From Eremothecium cymbalariae DBVPG#7215 (Eukaryota; Ascomycota; Saccharomycetes; Saccharomycetales; Saccharomycetaceae): 64,000 nucleotides of DNA. This document shows, piece after piece, positions 1 to 9,283 of the stretch; the stretch's first letter is position 1, and each line of letters begins with the position of its first letter. A program made the position numbers and the translations under genes. The DNA is taken from positions 186,001 to 250,000 of the forward strand of contig NC_016454.1 in NCBI RefSeq assembly GCF_000235365.1, read 5' to 3'. The notes under the pieces were generated by a model. The model saw only the letters and a program-made list of their open reading frames with translations. It was not told the origin of the DNA and searched no databases.

Positions 1-37
1 CGAATGAGATATACTATTTATCACCAAGATCTCTGAT
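1..37 (+). ncRNA. SNR24: 3' part of C/D box snoRNA U24 (in the ASC1 intron)
   Basis: The left edge of the window holds the 3' end of the U24 methylation guide. The segment CACCAAGATCT (22-32) is complementary to the conserved 25S rRNA stretch AGATCTTGGTG that U24 guides, and it is followed directly by a D box CTGA at 33-36, the correct spacing for a C/D guide. In S. cerevisiae U24 lies inside the ASC1 intron, and here too the next exon downstream is ASC1. The C box and the 5' part lie outside the window. The exact mature 3' end is inferred. Confidence 0.85.
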
Positions 38-84
38 GATAGCCTGTTTATGGGAATTTTATTTCAATTTTTCGGGGTGCGTTT

Positions 85-106
85 TACTAACTTTAGTGTA
101 TTATAG
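85..106 (+). other. ASC1 intron 3' end: branch site and acceptor
   Basis: A perfect yeast branch site TACTAAC lies at 85-91 and the first downstream acceptor AG is at 105-106 (TTATAG). The exon beginning at 107 continues in the ASC1 frame. The donor site lies off the left end. Confidence 0.85.
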
Positions 107-529
107 GTCTGGGACTTGCAATCTTTCACCATTGAAGCTGACTTCATTGGTCACAACAACTACGTGAACACCGTTACTCCATCCCCAGATGGATCTATCT
201 TTGCCTCTGCTGGTAAGGACGGTCAAATCATGTTGTGGAACTTGAACGCAAAGATTGCTTTGTACTCTTTGGATGCCAAGGACGAGGTTTTCGCTGTTGC
301 TTTCTCTCCTAACAGATACTGGTTGACCGCCGCCACTGCCTCTGGTATCAAGATCTTCGATTTGGAACAAAGACTTCCTGTCGATGACTTGAAGCCAGAA
401 TTCGCTGGTTACGCCAAGGCTCAAGAACCACATGCCATCTCTTTGGCTTGGTCCGCTGACGGTCAAACTTTGTTTGCCGGTTACACCGACAACGTCATCA
501 GAGTCTGGCAAGTCATGACCGCTAACTAA
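107..529 (+). CDS. ASC1: ASC1, RACK1-type WD40 protein of the 40S ribosome (last exon, partial)
   Basis: This is the terminal exon of the RACK1 homologue, a seven-blade WD40 propeller bound to the head of the small ribosomal subunit that serves as a signalling scaffold and takes part in quality control of stalled ribosomes. The exon starts at the acceptor at 106/107 and reads V-W-D-L-Q before the conserved IEADFIGHN. It contains the last WD repeats ([22 protein letters not shown]) and ends with the family signature [16 protein letters not shown]. The 140 codons are the C-terminal part; the first exon lies outside the window. Codon use is strongly biased towards favoured yeast codons (TTG for Leu, AAG for Lys, GGT for Gly), as expected for a very highly expressed gene. 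The neighbour is the convergent OCT1 gene, 117 bp away. The identification is secure. Confidence 0.97.
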   Translation, partial: VWDLQSFTIEADFIGHNNYVNTVTPSPDGSIFASAGKDGQIMLWNLNAKIALYSLDAKDEVFAVAFSPNRYWLTAATASGIKIFDLEQRLPVDDLKPEFAGYAKAQEPHAISLAWSADGQTLFAGYTDNVIRVWQVMTAN

Positions 530-643
530 GAAATTTCTTAGTGGCTTTTATACTGCCTGTGTATAGTTAATTTAGTAAATCAGATTTTTGGGTAGATAGG
601 TCTATTAATAAAAATGGCTGAACATATTTTTGATGTATTTATC

Positions 644-653
644 TATTTACATG
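644..653 (-). promoter_or_regulatory. Puf3-type RNA motif spanning the OCT1 stop codon
   Basis: On the minus strand the bases CATGTAAATA match the Puf3 consensus (C at -2, then UGUAAAUA). The motif covers the last Met codon, the TAA stop and the next bases of OCT1, a nuclear gene for a mitochondrial protein, the class of mRNA that Puf3 binds. That it is functional is inferred. Confidence 0.4.
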
Positions 654-2968
654 TTTTTTACCTCACCGATATATCTCATAGCCCAGTTGTCGCCATTTAT
701 TAGCCGGGGTTCATCAAGTGCATCTGCGATGCACCTCCAGGGATCTCTACTACCGCCCCATTTAAGAACACTATTTTTGAATTTCTCACCTCCAGCTCTA
801 CTGAAGGGGTCATGTTGGAATAGATGATTCCATACTTTGGCCGCAATTGCACGATCCATTAAATAACTGTAATAAGACGCCCCATAACCGAATAGATGGC
901 CAAATCTCCCACACCAGTTGCTTCTGTCGTCTACGAGAACTTGTAATTCCTTTTCTAATCCATGATAAACTGTTACGATATCCTCGCTATTATCAGTGAG
1001 ACTGTGCAACCTCTGATCCAACATAGCCATTTTTATTTGCGAAAAGGTTTCTGTATGCTCTAAGAAACGATTCTCTTGTTGATAGTTGACTAGCATTTCC
1101 TTGGGGACACGCTCTCCAGTTGCATAATGACTCGATATACGCGACAACACTCGCAGATCTTTAGCAAAATGTTCCATTAAAATACTAGGTAACTCAACAA
1201 AGTCAGTTGCACATCGAGTACCACTAATATTTTGCAATTGTGTTCTACCTAACATAGAGTGCATTGCATGGCCCATTTCATGAAATAGTGTTTCCACTTC
1301 ACTGAGTTGTAACAAACATATGGAATCATCATCTGCCTGCGTATGGCTAAAGTTACAGACTAAAGAGATGACGGGCATTTGAAATTTACTTTTATCTGGA
1401 TGGGAGCCTACCTGTATTGTGGAATAATCCGTCTCATTTGGATAAATTTGGCGGGAGCAACAAACTGTGAAATGAGCTGGATTGGGTGTTTTGCCCTGCC
1501 TTTCGAATAAATCACAGTAAATCACGCCAATCACGCCATTTGCTTCAGATATAACCTGTATTTTACGAACTTCTGGGTCCCATGTTTCACCCGTTTTTGC
1601 GACAACCGGTTCCAACCTGATACCATAAATACTTTGGAATAGATCCGAAAGTCCTTGGATAACGACACCCAAGGAAAAATAACAGTTCAAGGATTGAAAA
1701 CTCATTGTTTTGACTGACCGAGGTTGAGCTAATAAAGACATAGAACCGAAGTAATCGCGATCCCATGGTCTCACTGAAGACAAAATTTCTGATGCATCTT
1801 TGCAATGATTATCATGCTTCATGTCTGCTAAAGGTTTTAGTTCCTCCATGGCTAATGGCTTGGTGTATTCTATCAGAGTATTCATGAAATTTTTTACGTT
1901 CTTCGGTGACTTAGCCATCTTGCCTTCTAGCTGGTAGGTTGCGTAATCGGGTTTCCCCATGATATGCGCCAATTGTTGTCTTAATCGTACCAATTTCTTT
2001 AACCGTTTAATCTGCTTCTCAGGGCAAGAATACATAGCGGTCCAGACCTTCTTTCTTATATATTCAGATGGACAAGTTCTTATGATGGAGTATGGCAAAT
2101 AACCGTAGGTTGGTATTTTATAAAACTTACCGCTCAAATCCTTTGAAAGTTGCTGAAGTACCATTTGACTGACTCCACTGGCTTCCAACACATCTGTTTC
2201 TATTTCGACAAAACTGGTACCAACGTATTCGGTATTTGTTATGAATTCTTGGCCAACAATGCTGATTACTTGAGACAATTCTATAAAACGCTCACGAACT
2301 TTGGGATTCATGTAAATCCCCGATTTCTCAAAATCCTCCAGTAGAATATGACCCACACGGATCTCCTCACTGCTTAGTTCCTTCCGTATGGACTCATTTG
2401 TCAAAACTTCCTTTAATACGTTACATAATACAACATCGGTGTTTAAGACATTCATAATTTCAAACATCTCCTCATGGCACTCCTGAGCAGCTGTCACAAA
2501 GTTGTCATCCGGATGAGATGCCCTAATGAATTCACACAGGTCAATAACTCGACACAGAATATCACTAAGCTGGTCTAACCTTATGATATAGCTCTTCAGA
2601 GCATCAAAAGATGTGTCTTCTCGCAATTGTTTCACTATAGCTTCTGCATCCTTCCTAGATTTCCTAGCAAAACGACGGAGTCCATCCGGTGAGGTTAAAT
2701 ACGGATTTTGAAATAATCCAGTATCACCTTCGACAACTGATTTCCTGGGCTTAGTCCAAAACTTGAGCTTACGTTCTTGAGATTGTTTACTATGTTGATA
2801 GTTGGACGAATTTATAGTCTCCCAGAACCGCTGATCGTCGAAAACCTTGCGCAATGATAGCTTTTCCTGATGTATATTCTGTTGAAGGAAAGTTAAAGCA
2901 CTGCTACCGAAAACCCTGAGTTGAGCAGTTTTCGGATATTGCTTGAGGCATCTTGATATCCTTATCAT
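647..2968 (-). CDS. OCT1: OCT1, mitochondrial intermediate (octapeptidyl) peptidase
   Basis: Matrix metallopeptidase of the M3 (thimet) family that removes an octapeptide from imported precursors after the main processing peptidase has cut, and also acts in N-end stabilisation of mitochondrial proteins. The zinc site HEMGH is at about residues 563-567, with the downstream family segment around SGTRCATDFVELPS and PSILMEHFAKD. The N-terminus (MIRISRCLKQYPKTAQLRVF) is basic, without acidic residues, as in a matrix targeting signal. The length, 773 residues, matches the usual 770 or so, and the start is an ATG at 2966-2968. It lies between ASC1 (convergent) and MGR3 (same strand), combining YKL134C and YMR116C, which are on different chromosomes in S. 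cerevisiae. Confidence 0.96.
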   Translation of the reverse strand: MIRISRCLKQYPKTAQLRVFGSSALTFLQQNIHQEKLSLRKVFDDQRFWETINSSNYQHSKQSQERKLKFWTKPRKSVVEGDTGLFQNPYLTSPDGLRRFARKSRKDAEAIVKQLREDTSFDALKSYIIRLDQLSDILCRVIDLCEFIRASHPDDNFVTAAQECHEEMFEIMNVLNTDVVLCNVLKEVLTNESIRKELSSEEIRVGHILLEDFEKSGIYMNPKVRERFIELSQVISIVGQEFITNTEYVGTSFVEIETDVLEASGVSQMVLQQLSKDLSGKFYKIPTYGYLPYSIIRTCPSEYIRKKVWTAMYSCPEKQIKRLKKLVRLRQQLAHIMGKPDYATYQLEGKMAKSPKNVKNFMNTLIEYTKPLAMEELKPLADMKHDNHCKDASEILSSVRPWDRDYFGSMSLLAQPRSVKTMSFQSLNCYFSLGVVIQGLSDLFQSIYGIRLEPVVAKTGETWDPEVRKIQVISEANGVIGVIYCDLFERQGKTPNPAHFTVCCSRQIYPNETDYSTIQVGSHPDKSKFQMPVISLVCNFSHTQADDDSICLLQLSEVETLFHEMGHAMHSMLGRTQLQNISGTRCATDFVELPSILMEHFAKDLRVLSRISSHYATGERVPKEMLVNYQQENRFLEHTETFSQIKMAMLDQRLHSLTDNSEDIVTVYHGLEKELQVLVDDRSNWCGRFGHLFGYGASYYSYLMDRAIAAKVWNHLFQHDPFSRAGGEKFKNSVLKWGGSRDPWRCIADALDEPRLINGDNWAMRYIGEVKNM

Positions 2969-3206
2969 GATAACTGATAAGTAAATGCAATTAGATCTTG
3001 GCTTTATTCTAATTAAGACTTTAAAGTATAGTACAAGTGAAGATCGCGAACTTTTTCAATATATGTAAGCGCAGCAGTTAAATAGACCAGAAGGTGAAGA
3101 CTTTGAAATTCCAATAATAGAAAACATTGTGTGGTTAGTTTAAAAGAGGCTGGAAAGAGATTATAGAAATAATACTATATAATTATAAATATATGACTTT
3201 TTAAGG

Positions 3207-4640
3207 TTAGGCGGAATCGCTCATGGTAACATTGCTCTCTTCTTTGAGTTTCGCCTTTTTGGCAATATCAAGTTTGTTAAGTTCTTGGTTGGCTTCCTTC
3301 AACAAATCGTGGAAATCAGCTTCAGTTGCCAAAGAAATGGCATCTTTTAGTAGTCTCTCAGCTTTCGTTAGAACACCTTGGTGCAAATTAATCACACCTA
3401 GCCCATAGGTGGACAGTGCGACTGCTTGAGAAGCGGAAGGATCCATTAAATCCTTAGAGTGGAATCTTAATTTGTTGTTTTTCTTAGTGAAAGTAATGAT
3501 ACTCTGGTATGAAGTAGTAGCAAGATCCATTAGGATGCTGCGCTTGCTGCTCAATGTCCTCAGGTCTTTTATATCGGATTCTGATTTAGTTTTGTTTCGC
3601 AATTCTTTTTCTTTCTTATAAATAAGTGCCTCGGTTCTCTCTGCTTCTAAGTAGAGCAATGAGCCCAAGTTCGCTTGTGACAGCAATATCTGTCCTGGGG
3701 GCATATCTGCCATCACCATCCATTCAAGAGTGGTCATCTTACAACTCAAGGCAGATGTGAGGTCATTTGTAGATAGGCAATACACTGTGTACAAGTCTCT
3801 GGCAGTGAAGAACTCCTCTTTGAAGGGATGCCACGCGCTGCTATCCTTTTGCAGGTCTACAATCATGTTGCCGAGCTCGTCTAGCTTGAGGTTCTCTTCA
3901 GTGATATGTGACTTAAAATCCTTCCATCTTTTTTGCTGAGACACCTCTTTGTCAGTGACACTTCTTGCTTCCTCTTTTCTGCGGTCAAAGAACAACTTCA
4001 ACTCTGGCGATTTAACCAACACTTCTTCCTGTGGTAACAATAAATGTGTTAGAAGAAGCCTTTTTCCAAGATGCAAATCCTGATTCATTTCTAGACACTT
4101 GATTAAGACTCGCAAGTCTTTTTGGATATATTTCGGTCTTTTACTATCTGATATCCTTCCTTCGGTGATTAATGCTTCGTAGTAGCGATGTAACATCTCC
4201 AAATAGACATTATGTGCCTCTTCAAACATACTTAATTTCTCGTACATCTCAGCAATCTTCAATTCGATCCCTGTATATTCATCCAATATACGATCCATAC
4301 CCAGTTTGTCACATTCCTCTAGAGCATCAATGTAATATTTCAACGCAGATTGATAATCATGGTTCTTTTTATCACTCTCCTCCCACAAAGCTTTACGAAG
4401 TATTTTAGCAACGGAGTGTGGAAATGTATTATGGGGCCAATATGCCCACCATAATCCAAATGAGACTACCGATAGCCCACCGGTCAAGAGGAGAGCGGTA
4501 TTCCATCTGTTCTGTGTGAGCCTCTGTTGCGATGAAGTATAGTAGCTGCGAAAAAGAAACGACAGAAAAGGCTTGAATCTGAACGTCCCTGAAATTCAGT
4601 ACCTTATGAAAGGAAACCTCTTTTGGGCTGTGTTGAGCAT
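3207..4640 (-). CDS. MGR3: MGR3-type i-AAA protease adaptor, with an in-frame TGA near its N-terminus
   Basis: Inner-membrane TPR protein of the MGR3 (YMR115W)/YKL133C pair; Mgr3 with Mgr1 helps deliver substrates to the i-AAA protease Yme1. The continuous frame 3207-4595 encodes a basic, hydrophobic leader (SFLFRSYYTSSQQRL), one membrane segment (about ALLLTGGLSVVSFGLWWAYW) and TPR-like helices, including AWHPFKEEFFTARDLY and MVMADMPPGQILLSQANLGS, which match Mgr3 closely. There is no in-frame ATG between the membrane segment and the upstream stop. The only sensible ATG, at 4638-4640 in the same frame, gives 14 basic-hydrophobic residues, then TGA at 4596-4598, then the leader. I give the span from that ATG. 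Alternatives are a sequencing error, a non-AUG start or stop readthrough; no intron signals are seen. The function call is firm; the 5' end is not. Confidence 0.85.
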
Positions 4641-4811
4641 TGAAACTTTAAGCTTTCTTCAGCTATCGTTTGGGTCTCCAGTTATTGCATTTGTGATAAA
4701 AAGATAGAAAAATATTTTGATTTGAGATTAGCTAGTTACCTTTTCCGTTCAAATCACAAAGATTGATTAAGAAGAACTCAGGAGGGTTATGAAACTGCAG
4801 TTAATAGTGAT

Positions 4812-5729
4812 ATGTGTGGCAGATATGCATTGGATGTCAATGCTGATGAACTCTTAGCTCAATTTGATGCTTATAATATTAAAGTGAGTGAGCCTTCTGC
4901 AAGGTTTACCCCATCTTATAATGTGGGTCCGACCCACAAAGCACCTGTGTACCACTCAAATTCTCTATGCATGATGATTTGGGGGCTGATACCCTATTGG
5001 ACCAAGGATTTAAGCAAAGCACAACCTTATAAAACGTTTAATGCACGTTTGGAGTCATTGTTAACAAGTAAAATGTGGAAATTACCCTGTGAATATCGTC
5101 GATGTGTGGTTCCCATCAGCGGTTACTACGAGTGGAAGAGGTTGCCCAGTGGAAAGAAGGTACCATACTTAGTAAGGCGAATCGATGGCAACGTTATGTT
5201 GTTGGCTGGAATGTACGACGAAGTTAAGAAAGAGGACGGTTCCAACGTTTTAAGTTACACAATTGTGACAGGACCTGCCCCTGATGGCTTGAACTGGCTG
5301 CATGAACGAATGCCTGTAGTTCTGAAACCAAATACGAAAGAATGGGAACTATGGATGAACGATGAAAAACATACCTGGAATGCGGATGAGCTGTATAAGG
5401 TTCTTGAGACAACGTTTGATTCAAAAGAAGTATACAGTTATAGAGTGAGCACAGATGTGGGTAAGATTACAAACAACGAGAAGTATCTCGTAGAGCCTTT
5501 AAAAGAAGGAATTGCAAGTTTCTTCAAAGGTCAAAAACGAGAGAAGGAGAAGATCATTGATGTGCCTCAATCAACGGTGGCTTTAAAACGGGAGGAGGAA
5601 ACAATAATCAAAAAGGAAAATGAGATTACTCCCTCTGTTCAAGGATCGACTCCAATGAAAAGAGATGTTGTCAGTTTGTTGATGTCCAGCCCTAAAAGAA
5701 AAAACCAAGGCCATGACAATATGCGTTAA
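4812..5729 (+). CDS. SRAP-domain protein (HMCES/YedK family, YMR114C type)
   Basis: Member of the SOS-response-associated peptidase family, which in other organisms forms a covalent, shielding link with abasic sites in single-stranded DNA. The essential Cys2 directly follows the initiator Met (MCGRYALD), and the other active-site elements are present: the PSYNVGPT strand, the conserved Glu in GYYEWKRLPSGKKVPY, and the His in HERMPVVLKP. The SRAP domain fills residues 1 to about 230. The tail to residue 305 is charged and probably disordered, and ends with a basic segment (SSPKRKNQGH) that may bind DNA or serve as a nuclear signal. The ATG at 4812 is fixed by the need for Cys2. It is convergent with FOL3, the two stops only 5 bp apart. 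The domain call is certain; the role in this yeast is inferred from the family. Confidence 0.93.
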   Translation: MCGRYALDVNADELLAQFDAYNIKVSEPSARFTPSYNVGPTHKAPVYHSNSLCMMIWGLIPYWTKDLSKAQPYKTFNARLESLLTSKMWKLPCEYRRCVVPISGYYEWKRLPSGKKVPYLVRRIDGNVMLLAGMYDEVKKEDGSNVLSYTIVTGPAPDGLNWLHERMPVVLKPNTKEWELWMNDEKHTWNADELYKVLETTFDSKEVYSYRVSTDVGKITNNEKYLVEPLKEGIASFFKGQKREKEKIIDVPQSTVALKREEETIIKKENEITPSVQGSTPMKRDVVSLLMSSPKRKNQGHDNMR

Positions 5730-5734
5730 ACTTT

Positions 5735-7018
5735 TCAATTGTCTGAGGATGATGCTGACATATTACTATCATGGTTTCTTATTAGGTGGCCACATAAATA
5801 CAGCGATCCGCAGATGACCACCTTTTCTTGGGGATAAACTTGTGCCACGTATTTGACGGCCTCAGCAGGATCTTCCTTAACAATCACGCTGTCAGTATAC
5901 TGCTTTACAGCCTCAGCCAAGCTTACTGGGTTCACAGGATGAACCCACGGACTCCCCTCCACGGGACCGAAAGAAGGGACTACTACTCGGTCCTGTTTGT
6001 GGATTATAGGCTTCAACAGAGTGTCCAGGGTCTTGCCTTCTGAGACGGCGATTATGAAAACCAAGCGACCTTGTCCACCAGTTCTGTAGTGTTTGGTGAG
6101 ATACTTTTCCAATTCTACGGCAGCACTGGCATTATGTGCTCCATCCATCAAGACCGGCAAAGCGCCATCATCTTTGCTATACTTCAGCTGCGTATGATGC
6201 AAACGTGCGGGCCATCTAACGGACGCAATCCCCGCCATCAACTGGTCGGTATTTATACTGATCTTTTGGCATTTTTGTAAATAATCAAGCATTGAGAGTG
6301 CAACTGAAAGGTTCTGGACTTGATATTCCCCATTCAAGGGAAGATTCTGGGTGTTTACCAATCCCCAAGAGTCTGTTTCAATAAGCCCATTGGGTTTGCA
6401 AGACGCCAACTTCAACTGAGATCCTATCTCGTCACATCTCCTTCTGATGACAGCAACCGCCTCCCCGTCGTTAGTACCATCGACTGCTGTAAATTCAACA
6501 CCCTCACTTACAATCCCCGACTTAACAGCAGCGATGCTCGTCAACCCACTACCCAACAGACCCTCATGATCAAGACTAATCTTGGTAATCCCACATATCT
6601 TATCTCTTCCTTGAACAACGTTCGTAGCATCCAGCTGCCCACCGACACCAACTTCAAGCACACACCAGTCCACCCGTCGTTTCTGGAAGTATTTAAAGGC
6701 AATACAAGCTAATATCTCAAACTCAGAACAAGAAAACCTATCTGACGTCAACAAATCCTGCTTGATCGAACGAAAGTCATCGTCCGAGATAGGCACATCA
6801 TTAACCGTGATACTCTCATTAACGTACGCCAGGTGTGGCGACGTAAACTTCCCCACTAGTGGCCTGGCCGCCTGTTTCTGCAACACAGAGGCTAAATAAG
6901 AACATACCGACCCCTTCCCATTGGTTCCAGTAATATGAAGATACTTCAGCCCATAGTGCGGATTATTAACAACCCTCAACAAATTCCTGATTCTACTCAA
7001 TCTGAGATCAATAGACAT
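5735..7018 (-). CDS. FOL3: FOL3, dihydrofolate synthetase
   Basis: ATP-dependent ligase joining glutamate to dihydropteroate, an essential step of folate synthesis; Mur-ligase fold shared with folylpolyglutamate synthase. Visible motifs are the P-loop ITGTNGKGSVCSYLAS (about residues 30-45), the KFTSPHL substrate segment, the CVLEVGVGGQLDATN loop, the ISLDHEGLLG segment and the C-terminal MDGAHNASA. The length of 427 matches Fol3. In S. cerevisiae both FOL3 (YMR113W) and its duplicate RMA1 (YKL132C) exist; this single gene sits at the position ancestral to both. I favour FOL3 over RMA1 because the catalytic motifs are all intact. The start is the ATG at 7016-7018. Confidence 0.93.
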   Translation of the reverse strand: MSIDLRLSRIRNLLRVVNNPHYGLKYLHITGTNGKGSVCSYLASVLQKQAARPLVGKFTSPHLAYVNESITVNDVPISDDDFRSIKQDLLTSDRFSCSEFEILACIAFKYFQKRRVDWCVLEVGVGGQLDATNVVQGRDKICGITKISLDHEGLLGSGLTSIAAVKSGIVSEGVEFTAVDGTNDGEAVAVIRRRCDEIGSQLKLASCKPNGLIETDSWGLVNTQNLPLNGEYQVQNLSVALSMLDYLQKCQKISINTDQLMAGIASVRWPARLHHTQLKYSKDDGALPVLMDGAHNASAAVELEKYLTKHYRTGGQGRLVFIIAVSEGKTLDTLLKPIIHKQDRVVVPSFGPVEGSPWVHPVNPVSLAEAVKQYTDSVIVKEDPAEAVKYVAQVYPQEKVVICGSLYLCGHLIRNHDSNMSASSSDN

Positions 7019-7225
7019 TTGGCTTAATCGCTAGTTTGGCCAATCTTCATAGATACCTGTCTATATATATACATAGAAGTATGCTTTGGTCGGGACATGT
7101 GGCTAACCACTGTTAGAACAAACATCAAAATTTCGATTTTAATCTTTCGTAGTCTCAAAATTTGCCACTAGCACTCACCAGCCCCCCACCATCTCCTGCT
7201 CACAAACGAATAATAAAGACCCCAA

Positions 7226-7562
7226 ATGCCCCAGCCAGAGTTTGTAAAAGAGAGATTGAGGTCTCTGGATAAAATAGAAAACGAACTATGCTCCATACTC
7301 CTGCACGCACAACAAAGCATATCTACGTTAGTCGAACTCAAAAGAGGACATGAAAACCTTAAGCCCAATCTTGAACAACATGTACAGGAATACTACAAAG
7401 CCTTGGAGCACAGCACGGTATCACTAAGGAAGGAGATCAAATCACTGGACGACGCAGTAGGGACTAAACTGCTGCCCCATAAATCGTCACAAGAAGGCAG
7501 TTGGCCAAGATCAAGAGAAGATGCAGGAACAATTTGATAAACTAGAAAAATATGTAGGTTAG
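7226..7562 (+). CDS. MED11: MED11, Mediator head subunit, with an apparent +1 frameshift
   Basis: Small helical subunit of the Mediator head module that pairs with Med22 and contacts TFIIH. The first 84 codons match Med11 well (FVKERLRSLDKIENELCS, STVSLRKEIKSLDDAVGTKLLP). The given frame then runs to a TGA at 7535-7537 through sequence unlike Med11. Skipping one C of the CCCC run at 7475-7478 restores the family tail: I-N-R-H-K-K-A-V-G-Q-D-Q-E-K-M-Q-E-Q-F-D, and on to the TAG at 7560-7562. S. cerevisiae Med11 reads INVNKKALGQDTEKMEEQLD at the same place. The corrected length, 111, agrees with the usual 115 or so. The extra base is most simply a sequencing error; a real +1 shift is possible. 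The neighbours (FOL3, EUC1) are as in YMR111C-YMR113W. Confidence 0.88.
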
Positions 7563-7840
7563 TATAACAGGGTATATATTAGTAATGATTTAAAGTGGTA
7601 AAGACCTTTTATAATGATTTTAGGCATAGGCAGCTCTTATTTGGTTCCTTTTGAGGTTAACCAGCGGTGTGGTGATTAGGCAATTGAGCTTTCTACTCAA
7701 AAGAAACATCTTTATTCCGTAATATACCAAAATCCGTATCGGACATGAGCCTCCCTCTTTGCAACAAATAATTAGAGTAACAAGAGAACAAAACAAGAAG
7801 TTCAAACGAGTTTACAGCACAGTGTAGCTTAGAGGGAGGC

Positions 7841-9085
7841 ATGTTTAGTGCTAGGCAGAATAATGCGGATAGGCCGCAGCAGTCAAGTTCGACATCATCG
7901 TGTATTGGTGTTCTTTCTAATAATACGGGTACGAACACGGACCTCAACAGAAGTACGGATGAATTACAGGGACTGGTACTCGATCAGATAACGAAGATAC
8001 AAGAGCAGCAGGAAAAGCTTGACTCTAAGGTGGAGAAGCTGTCGAAGGAGCAAGAGGAGTTCTATTTGAGTGAGTACAAGAAGATGGATCAGGGATTTAA
8101 GGAAGTTAGCAAGTGTTTAAAGGAGGTCAATGCGATGAAGGAGGTGTTCAAGGAGATCATTGGGGTAATGACGGGGGATAGGATTAGGTTTGTGGACCAT
8201 TCGAATGAAAACTGTGATGCAAGTGAGGCGATGGCTGTTAACCAGTCGGAGCTGTTAGTTGATAATATGAGACGGGAGATGCAGAGACGACAGGCGGATT
8301 GGATACGGGATAGGATGGCTTTAGAAACAAGACCAGGGTATAGGGTGAAGAGTGAATTTGAGGATGAGCGGTCGGTTGAACAGCTGCTACTTCAAAGACA
8401 GCAGGAGGTTTCGGAAAACTATGTGTCTGCAGAAACCAATAGTAGAGTTCCCCCTGATGATTTCCCGACGTATCGCATGAATCGGGCTATTCGGTCTGTG
8501 ACTGATTTAGCGCGAGAATACTACGAAGGTTTGAGAGGCAAACCATCCGTGATGTCCTTGGAAAGAAGATTTGGTTCCACTTGGAGGAATTCCAGTAAGG
8601 AAAGGACCTTTTTCCATAAAAGAATGTGCATTATCAATAAGATAAACGATATAAAAGAAAATCCCGCAAAATATAACCTGCCACTTGAGATTACAAGAAA
8701 GATGGCAATTCGAGTGGTGGAAAATATGAGGCTGGGAAATAATTGTTTTAAAGGCAGACGGTGTTGTTTGACACTGTCACAACTATATGTCTATTTATCC
8801 AAGAAGATGGATACCCCAGGTGATTACAGTTTAGAATTGAAACAAGTCGGAAAAACAACTAGAGAGTTGATTACCCAAGAAAGAATACGAAGTCTAGAAC
8901 CATCTTCTTGCAACTCGCCTAGTAGAAGTGGGTATCCAAATGCTGAAAATATTTCTGCTCCAAGAGCGACTGCTCATATCGCCTCTTCTATGGTATCTTA
9001 TAATTATCCCCAGCCCAACAGAAATAATACGGATGATAGCAATGAGTTGGAAGATAATGAGGAGGAAGACGATGATGAATACTAG
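7841..9085 (+). CDS. EUC1: EUC1-type transcription factor with Gcr1-like DNA-binding domain
   Basis: Orthologue of YMR111C/Euc1, a nuclear factor that binds a small set of ubiquitin-rich chromatin sites. Residues about 40-100 form a heptad-like coiled coil (QEKLDSKVEKLSKEQEEF), probably for dimerisation. Residues about 215-300 hold the Gcr1_C-type DNA-binding domain: YRMNRAIRSVTDLAREYYEG, then the diagnostic PSVMSLERRFGSTWR and ERTFFHKRMCIINKIN. The C-terminus is strongly acidic (DSNELEDNEEEDDDEY). The length of 414 compares with about 460 in S. cerevisiae. The ATG at 7841 is the first Met of the frame. HFD1 (YMR110C), the next gene in S. cerevisiae, is not present here. The family is firm; the site specificity is inferred. 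Confidence 0.88.
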   Translation: MFSARQNNADRPQQSSSTSSCIGVLSNNTGTNTDLNRSTDELQGLVLDQITKIQEQQEKLDSKVEKLSKEQEEFYLSEYKKMDQGFKEVSKCLKEVNAMKEVFKEIIGVMTGDRIRFVDHSNENCDASEAMAVNQSELLVDNMRREMQRRQADWIRDRMALETRPGYRVKSEFEDERSVEQLLLQRQQEVSENYVSAETNSRVPPDDFPTYRMNRAIRSVTDLAREYYEGLRGKPSVMSLERRFGSTWRNSSKERTFFHKRMCIINKINDIKENPAKYNLPLEITRKMAIRVVENMRLGNNCFKGRRCCLTLSQLYVYLSKKMDTPGDYSLELKQVGKTTRELITQERIRSLEPSSCNSPSRSGYPNAENISAPRATAHIASSMVSYNYPQPNRNNTDDSNELEDNEEEDDDEY

Positions 9086-9220
9086 AAATTACATTGATTT
9101 CTCATCTAGGAAATGTGTAGGATAAATAGCTTGTACCGTTTTTAATATAATTGCTCAGAACATAGGTTTAAGTGTACTAGATTAATATATTTCATTATTC
9201 ACCTGTTGATTTGAAATGCG

Positions 9221-9221
9221 T

Positions 9222-9254
<33 letters not shown>

Positions 9255-9256
9255 TA
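9221..9256. repeat. ATAC/TA microsatellite
   Basis: About six ATAC units run into a TA tract between the convergent EUC1 and SHE2 genes, probably in their 3' untranslated regions. Confidence 0.8.
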
Positions 9257-9283
9257 ATTGAAGTTTACTCTGCAACTGAAGTG

